Source of the DNA: Streptomycetaceae bacterium
GTDB lineage: Bacteria; Actinomycetota; Actinomycetes; Nanopelagicales; Nanopelagicaceae
DNA: 11,064 nucleotides
NCBI GenBank assembly: GCA_027490415.1
Contig: JAIXYD010000032.1
Span: 1 to 11,064, forward strand
Direction: 5' to 3'
This document shows, piece after piece, positions 7,892-11,064 of the stretch. Made by a program: the position numbers and the translations under genes. Position 1 is the first letter of the stretch. The number at the start of each line of letters is the position of its first letter. The notes under the pieces are model-generated. The model had not been told where the DNA came from, ran no database searches, and worked only from the letters and a program-made list of their open reading frames with translations.

Positions 7892-7907
7892 TGGCATAAG
7901 GTTGCCA
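7892..7907. repeat. Inverted repeat TGGCA-N6-TGCCA over the ctaA -10 region
   Basis: TGGCATAAGGTTGCCA has perfect 5-bp arms and a 6-nt spacer. The spacer is exactly the predicted -10 hexamer TAAGGT of ctaA. An overlapping alternative pairing, GTGGC (7887-7891) with GCCAC (7904-7908), also exists. The position, just before the start codon of a predicted leaderless gene, suits a repressor operator, but no known binding motif was recognised. Confidence 0.35.
7897..7902 (+). promoter_or_regulatory. Predicted -10 element of the leaderless ctaA promoter
   Basis: TAAGGT fits TAnnnT and ends 6 nt before the ATG at 7909, so transcription would start on the A of the start codon. No Shine-Dalgarno is present in the preceding 20 nt. 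No good -35 box is seen at 17-19 bp, which is common for actinobacterial vegetative promoters. Confidence 0.5.
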
Positions 7908-7908
7908 C

Positions 7909-8781
7909 ATGCGCGTCAGGACGGCAGTTTTCGGAGTTCTCCTCTTCCTCCAAAGCGCCCTTGTCCTCACTGGCGGCGCGGTTCGATTAACGGGCTCAGG
8001 ACTTGGATGTCCGACATGGCCTGAGTGCACACCAGGTTCATATACCCCTGTCCCACACCAGGCAGAAGGTCAATTGCATGCATGGATTGAATTTGGAAAC
8101 CGCCTTCTGACCTTTGCTCTACTTTTCTCAGCGCTCATCGCAGTGATCTATGTCTTGAAATCTGGAAGAAAAGATCTTCGCTCGCTTGCGGCAGGACAAG
8201 TGCTCGGAATTTTTGGTCAAGGAATTCTTGGCGGAATTACGGTTCTCACCGATTTACATCCGCTGCCAGTTGCGGGACATCTACTTTTATCAATGCTGCT
8301 AATTGCAGGTGCAGCTTCGCTTTATTCGAGACGACATGAGCCGAAGGAGAAGGTCTCTGCTCCAACAAAGACAATCTCAGTCCTCTCGTTGGCACATGTT
8401 CTCATTTCATTTATCGTTTTGATTCTTGGAACCATTGTTACCGGTAGTGGCCCGCACGCAGGTGATGAGAAAGCGCAGCGTTTTGGTTTTGACATTAGGA
8501 CTGTGGCAATACTTCATGCCGACGCTGTGATCTTTCTGATGGGACTAACAATCGCACTCTTGGTAGCAGCTTCAGTAACGAAATCAACTAAGAAGGCGAT
8601 CTACATCTTCTTTGGGGTATCACTCGCACAAGGTGGCGTTGGCTATGCGCAATACCTCACAGGAATTCCAGAACTACTCGTTGCCATCCACCTCGCTGGT
8701 GCGACAATATTCTGGATCGCAGCGTGGCGAATAAGACTTTCAGTAGTACGTGCATCTCAACAGGAAAGAGACCAATCATGA
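7909..8781 (+). CDS. ctaA: Heme A synthase, CtaA/COX15 family
   Basis: 290 residues. This membrane enzyme oxidises the C8 methyl group of heme O to the formyl group of heme A, the cofactor of aa3-type cytochrome c oxidase. Around eight hydrophobic segments are visible, the first at about 5-25. Four histidines at family positions serve as heme ligands: H57 (with E61 in LHAWIEFGNR), H124 in AGHLLLS, H203 in ILHADAV and H261 in AIHLAGA. C34 and C40 in the first external loop form the cysteine pair known from the B. subtilis-type enzyme. The N-terminal VRLTGSGLGCPTWPEC segment is diagnostic. The gene is divergent from sufR and probably leaderless. Its stop overlaps the tkt start (ATGA). The usual partner ctaB is not adjacent, so heme O must be supplied from elsewhere. 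Confidence 0.94.
   Translation: MRVRTAVFGVLLFLQSALVLTGGAVRLTGSGLGCPTWPECTPGSYTPVPHQAEGQLHAWIEFGNRLLTFALLFSALIAVIYVLKSGRKDLRSLAAGQVLGIFGQGILGGITVLTDLHPLPVAGHLLLSMLLIAGAASLYSRRHEPKEKVSAPTKTISVLSLAHVLISFIVLILGTIVTGSGPHAGDEKAQRFGFDIRTVAILHADAVIFLMGLTIALLVAASVTKSTKKAIYIFFGVSLAQGGVGYAQYLTGIPELLVAIHLAGATIFWIAAWRIRLSVVRASQQERDQS
8762..8770 (+). promoter_or_regulatory. Ribosome binding site that fixes the tkt start
   Basis: AGGAAAGAG lies inside the end of ctaA and ends 7 nt before the ATG at 8778. It supports that start over the in-frame ATG at 8724, which would place 18 atypical residues deep within ctaA. Confidence 0.7.
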
Positions 8782-10835
8782 GCACCCACACATCGCTAAC
8801 TAATTGGAGTCCACTAGATGATCGCGCAATTGCCTATGCGCGTGCACTTGCTATGGATGCTGTCCAGAAAGTCGGTAATGGACACCCTGGTACTGCCATG
8901 GCACTGGCACCTGTTGCCTACACTCTCTTTCAGCGCCACTTAGTACATGACCCAGCTGATCCACACTGGGTGGGGCGTGATCGATTTATTCTCTCGTGTG
9001 GTCATTCTTCAATGACTCTCTACACACAATTATTTTTTAGTGGCTATGGGTTGACCATGAAAGACTTGCAAGAGTTTCGCACTCAAGGCTCATTAACTCC
9101 GGGGCATCCAGAGTTTGGGCACACTGACGGTGTCGAAATGACAACTGGTCCGCTTGGTGCTGGAGTAGCAACAGCAGTTGGTTTTGCAATGGCTGCACGA
9201 TATGAACGCGGGTTACTCGATCCCGATGCTCCGGCTGGCCAATCCCCCTTCGACCATTGCATCTGGGTGATCTGCTCAGATGGTGACCTACAAGAAGGCG
9301 TGAGTGCTGAAGCATCATCTCTTGCTGGAACACAAGAGCTGGGCAATCTCAATGTAATTTATGATGACAATCGCATCTCTATCGAGGGAGATACACACGT
9401 CTCATTTACAGAAGATGTCTCTGCGCGCTATCGCGCTTACGGTTGGGATGTTATCGAAGTAGCAACACGTGCAGATGGCAATGTTGATCTCGTGGCACTC
9501 GACGCAGCAATGCTCTCTGCAAAGAAACAAACTGCAAAGCCAACACTTATTCGTCTAAAGACTGTCATCGCATGGCCAGCACCAAAACTTCGCAACACCG
9601 CTAAGTCGCATGGTTCAGCCCTAGGCGATGAAGAGATCGCAGCGACAAAGGTCGAACTTGGTCTTAACCCTGATGAAAAGTTTGCAATGCCAGATGATGT
9701 TCTGGCCCACATTCGCCTCGTAAAGGATCGTGGCGCGGCTACTCGCAAGGAATGGAATGAACGTTTTAATGCTTGGAAATCCTCACACGCGGATAAGGCC
9801 GCGCTCTTAGAGCGCTTAGTAAAACGTGAGCTTCCACACGGTTGGGATTCAGCGTTACCAGTTTTTGAAGCTGGAAAAGATATTGCCACTCGAGCTGCTT
9901 CTGGAAAAGTCATCAATGCCATCGCCGGTGTGCTCCCAGAATTTTGGGGCGGATCCGCAGATTTAGCGGAGAGTAATAACACAACAATCGAGGGTGGTGG
10001 CTCATTCTTGCCACAAACAAGTGCCATGAAGGATGCAAATCCTTACGGCCGCATTATCCACTTTGGAATTCGTGAACACGCGATGGGATCGATTCTCAAC
10101 GGAATAACACTTCACGGTCTTTCACGTGCTTTCGGTGGAACCTTTGCCGTCTTTAGCGACTACATGCGACCTTCGGTTCGTCTTGCTGCGCTCATGAATA
10201 TTCCAACGACCTTTGTTTGGACACATGATTCAATCGGTCTTGGAGAAGATGGACCGACACATCAACCGATCGAACACCTTGCTGCTCTGCGCGCGATCCC
10301 TAACTTTGCAACGATTCGTCCAGCAGATGCCAATGAAGTTGCACAGGCATGGAAATCAATCTTGACTCGTCAGCAACCCGCTGGAATTTTGCTGTCTCGA
10401 CAGAATCTCCCCGTCTTTGACCGCACGGTTTATGCAAGTGCTGACGGCGTAGATAGAGGGGCGTACGTTCTAGTACATGCGCCAAAGAAAGCTGATGTCG
10501 TGATTATTGCAACGGGCTCTGAAGTAAGCCTTGCCGTCAAGAGTGCAGAGGCACTCAATGCACAAGGGATCTCGACTCAAGTAGTGAGCGCACCATGCTT
10601 AGAGTGGTTTAACCAGGAGAGCGAGAGTTACAGAGAGAGCGTGATTCCATCTTCAGCACTTCGGGTGAGCATCGAGGCTGGAATTGCACAAGGATGGCGC
10701 GAATACGTCGGAGATTCGGGAGTGATCATCAGTCTCGATCACTACGGTGCATCTGCTTCTGCTTCACAACTCTTTACGGAGTTTGGTTTCACAGTCGACA
10801 ATGTTGTTTCAAAGGTATTGGCGGCACGCAAGTGA
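8778..10835 (+). CDS. tkt: Transketolase
   Basis: 685 residues from the ATG at 8778, normal for bacterial transketolase. This thiamine diphosphate enzyme moves two-carbon units between ketoses and aldoses in the non-oxidative pentose phosphate branch. Visible motifs: GHPG at 35-38; GHSS with H76; the ThDP/metal motif CSDGDLQEG at 166-174 with the downstream DDN of YDDNRISIEGDT; catalytic E433 in FGIREHAMG, which activates the cofactor; and H483 (WTHDS) and H495 (GPTHQP) in the substrate channel. All three domains (PP, Pyr, C-terminal) are present. It overlaps ctaA by 4 nt (ATGA) and tal by 4 nt (GTGA), indicating co-transcription and coupling. Grouping a heme A gene with pentose phosphate genes is known from actinobacteria, though usually with ctaB nearby. 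Confidence 0.97.
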   Translation: MSTHTSLTNWSPLDDRAIAYARALAMDAVQKVGNGHPGTAMALAPVAYTLFQRHLVHDPADPHWVGRDRFILSCGHSSMTLYTQLFFSGYGLTMKDLQEFRTQGSLTPGHPEFGHTDGVEMTTGPLGAGVATAVGFAMAARYERGLLDPDAPAGQSPFDHCIWVICSDGDLQEGVSAEASSLAGTQELGNLNVIYDDNRISIEGDTHVSFTEDVSARYRAYGWDVIEVATRADGNVDLVALDAAMLSAKKQTAKPTLIRLKTVIAWPAPKLRNTAKSHGSALGDEEIAATKVELGLNPDEKFAMPDDVLAHIRLVKDRGAATRKEWNERFNAWKSSHADKAALLERLVKRELPHGWDSALPVFEAGKDIATRAASGKVINAIAGVLPEFWGGSADLAESNNTTIEGGGSFLPQTSAMKDANPYGRIIHFGIREHAMGSILNGITLHGLSRAFGGTFAVFSDYMRPSVRLAALMNIPTTFVWTHDSIGLGEDGPTHQPIEHLAALRAIPNFATIRPADANEVAQAWKSILTRQQPAGILLSRQNLPVFDRTVYASADGVDRGAYVLVHAPKKADVVIIATGSEVSLAVKSAEALNAQGISTQVVSAPCLEWFNQESESYRESVIPSSALRVSIEAGIAQGWREYVGDSGVIISLDHYGASASASQLFTEFGFTVDNVVSKVLAARK

Positions 10836-11064
10836 AACATCAAGACATTCTCAGAGCGGGAACATCTATCTGGCTTGATGATCTCTCACGTTCGAAACTC
10901 AGCGGCTCTGATTCGCATAGCCTCCCCCATCGCATCACTCACGATGGAGTCCGAGGAGTGACTACTAATCCAAGTATTTTTGGTGCCGCCATTGTCGGCG
11001 CTGATGAATACGCGGCTGATATCGCTTCATTATCTGGAAAGAGTGTCGACGAAGTAGTTCGCAC
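10832..11064 (+). CDS. tal: Transaldolase, N-terminal fragment cut by window edge
   Basis: An open frame from a GTG at 10832 continues for 77 codons off the right edge. Two diagnostic motifs are visible: SIWLDDLSR at 12-20, with the Asp pair that contains the acid/base residue, and GVTTNPSIFGAAI at 42-54. The Schiff-base lysine lies beyond the window. Transaldolase transfers a dihydroxyacetone unit between sugar phosphates and completes the non-oxidative pentose phosphate branch with the upstream transketolase. The GTG overlaps the tkt stop as GTGA. GGCGG about 8 nt upstream may help initiation, but coupling to tkt seems more important. Whether the protein is a plain transaldolase or fused to phosphoglucose isomerase, as in some actinobacteria, cannot be seen. 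Confidence 0.93.
   Translation, partial: MKHQDILRAGTSIWLDDLSRSKLSGSDSHSLPHRITHDGVRGVTTNPSIFGAAIVGADEYAADIASLSGKSVDEVVR

Noticed and set aside
8724..8777. Upstream extension of tkt to an ATG at 8724
   Set aside because: It lies inside ctaA, and the ATG at 8778 has AGGAAAGAG at good spacing plus an ATGA overlap with the ctaA stop.
9437..10027. A 196-codon minus-strand open frame
   Set aside because: It lies wholly antisense to transketolase, whose motifs are intact, and the product has no recognisable domain. It is a frame shadow.
10612..10642. GAGAG-rich purine run in tkt
   Set aside because: It encodes ordinary transketolase residues (QESESYRESV region) and is neither a tandem repeat of fixed unit nor symmetric.

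Overview
The window reads as ordinary chromosomal sequence from an actinobacterium. The gene order is sufR-sufB-sufD-Rieske ferredoxin-sufC-sufS-sufU-sufT, with a heme A synthase gene (ctaA) divergent from sufR and followed by transketolase and transaldolase. This is the arrangement known from Actinobacteria such as Mycobacterium and Streptomyces. Base composition looks moderate, well below that of high-GC soil relatives, and coding is very dense. Together these suggest a streamlined, possibly aquatic, lineage such as the Nanopelagicales (acI). That placement is inference; no rRNA or other marker is present.

Minus strand, 7838 down to 1: one long run of nine genes with almost no spacing. It starts with sufR, a predicted Fe-S-sensing repressor. 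Next come the cluster-assembly scaffold genes sufB, sufD and sufC, with a small Rieske-type ferredoxin gene between sufD and sufC. The cysteine desulfurase sufS, its zinc-dependent sulfur acceptor sufU and the DUF59 maturation factor sufT follow. Last is an ABC exporter half-transporter gene cut by the left window edge. Most junctions overlap or abut (TAATG or TAA-ATG), so translational coupling is likely. SufS and SufU supply sulfur, SufBC2D builds the cluster, SufT probably helps maturation, and SufR reports cluster sufficiency.

The only regulatory intergenic region is the 70 bp between sufR (7838) and ctaA (7909). Each divergent gene has a TAnnnT hexamer ending exactly 6 nt before its start codon and no Shine-Dalgarno sequence, so both are predicted to be leaderless. 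Two short inverted repeats lie between them and are candidate operators.

Plus strand, 7909 to the right edge: ctaA, tkt and a 5' fragment of tal are joined by ATGA and GTGA overlaps. ctaA makes heme A for an aa3-type cytochrome oxidase. tkt and tal form the non-oxidative pentose phosphate branch. The heme O synthase gene ctaB, common in this neighbourhood in relatives, is not between ctaA and tkt.

No RNA gene, mobile element, CRISPR array or clear terminator was seen, and no gene-free stretch exceeds 70 bp. I found no convincing undescribed system. The points most worth a second look are the compact divergent promoter, the attached ABC exporter and the missing ctaB.
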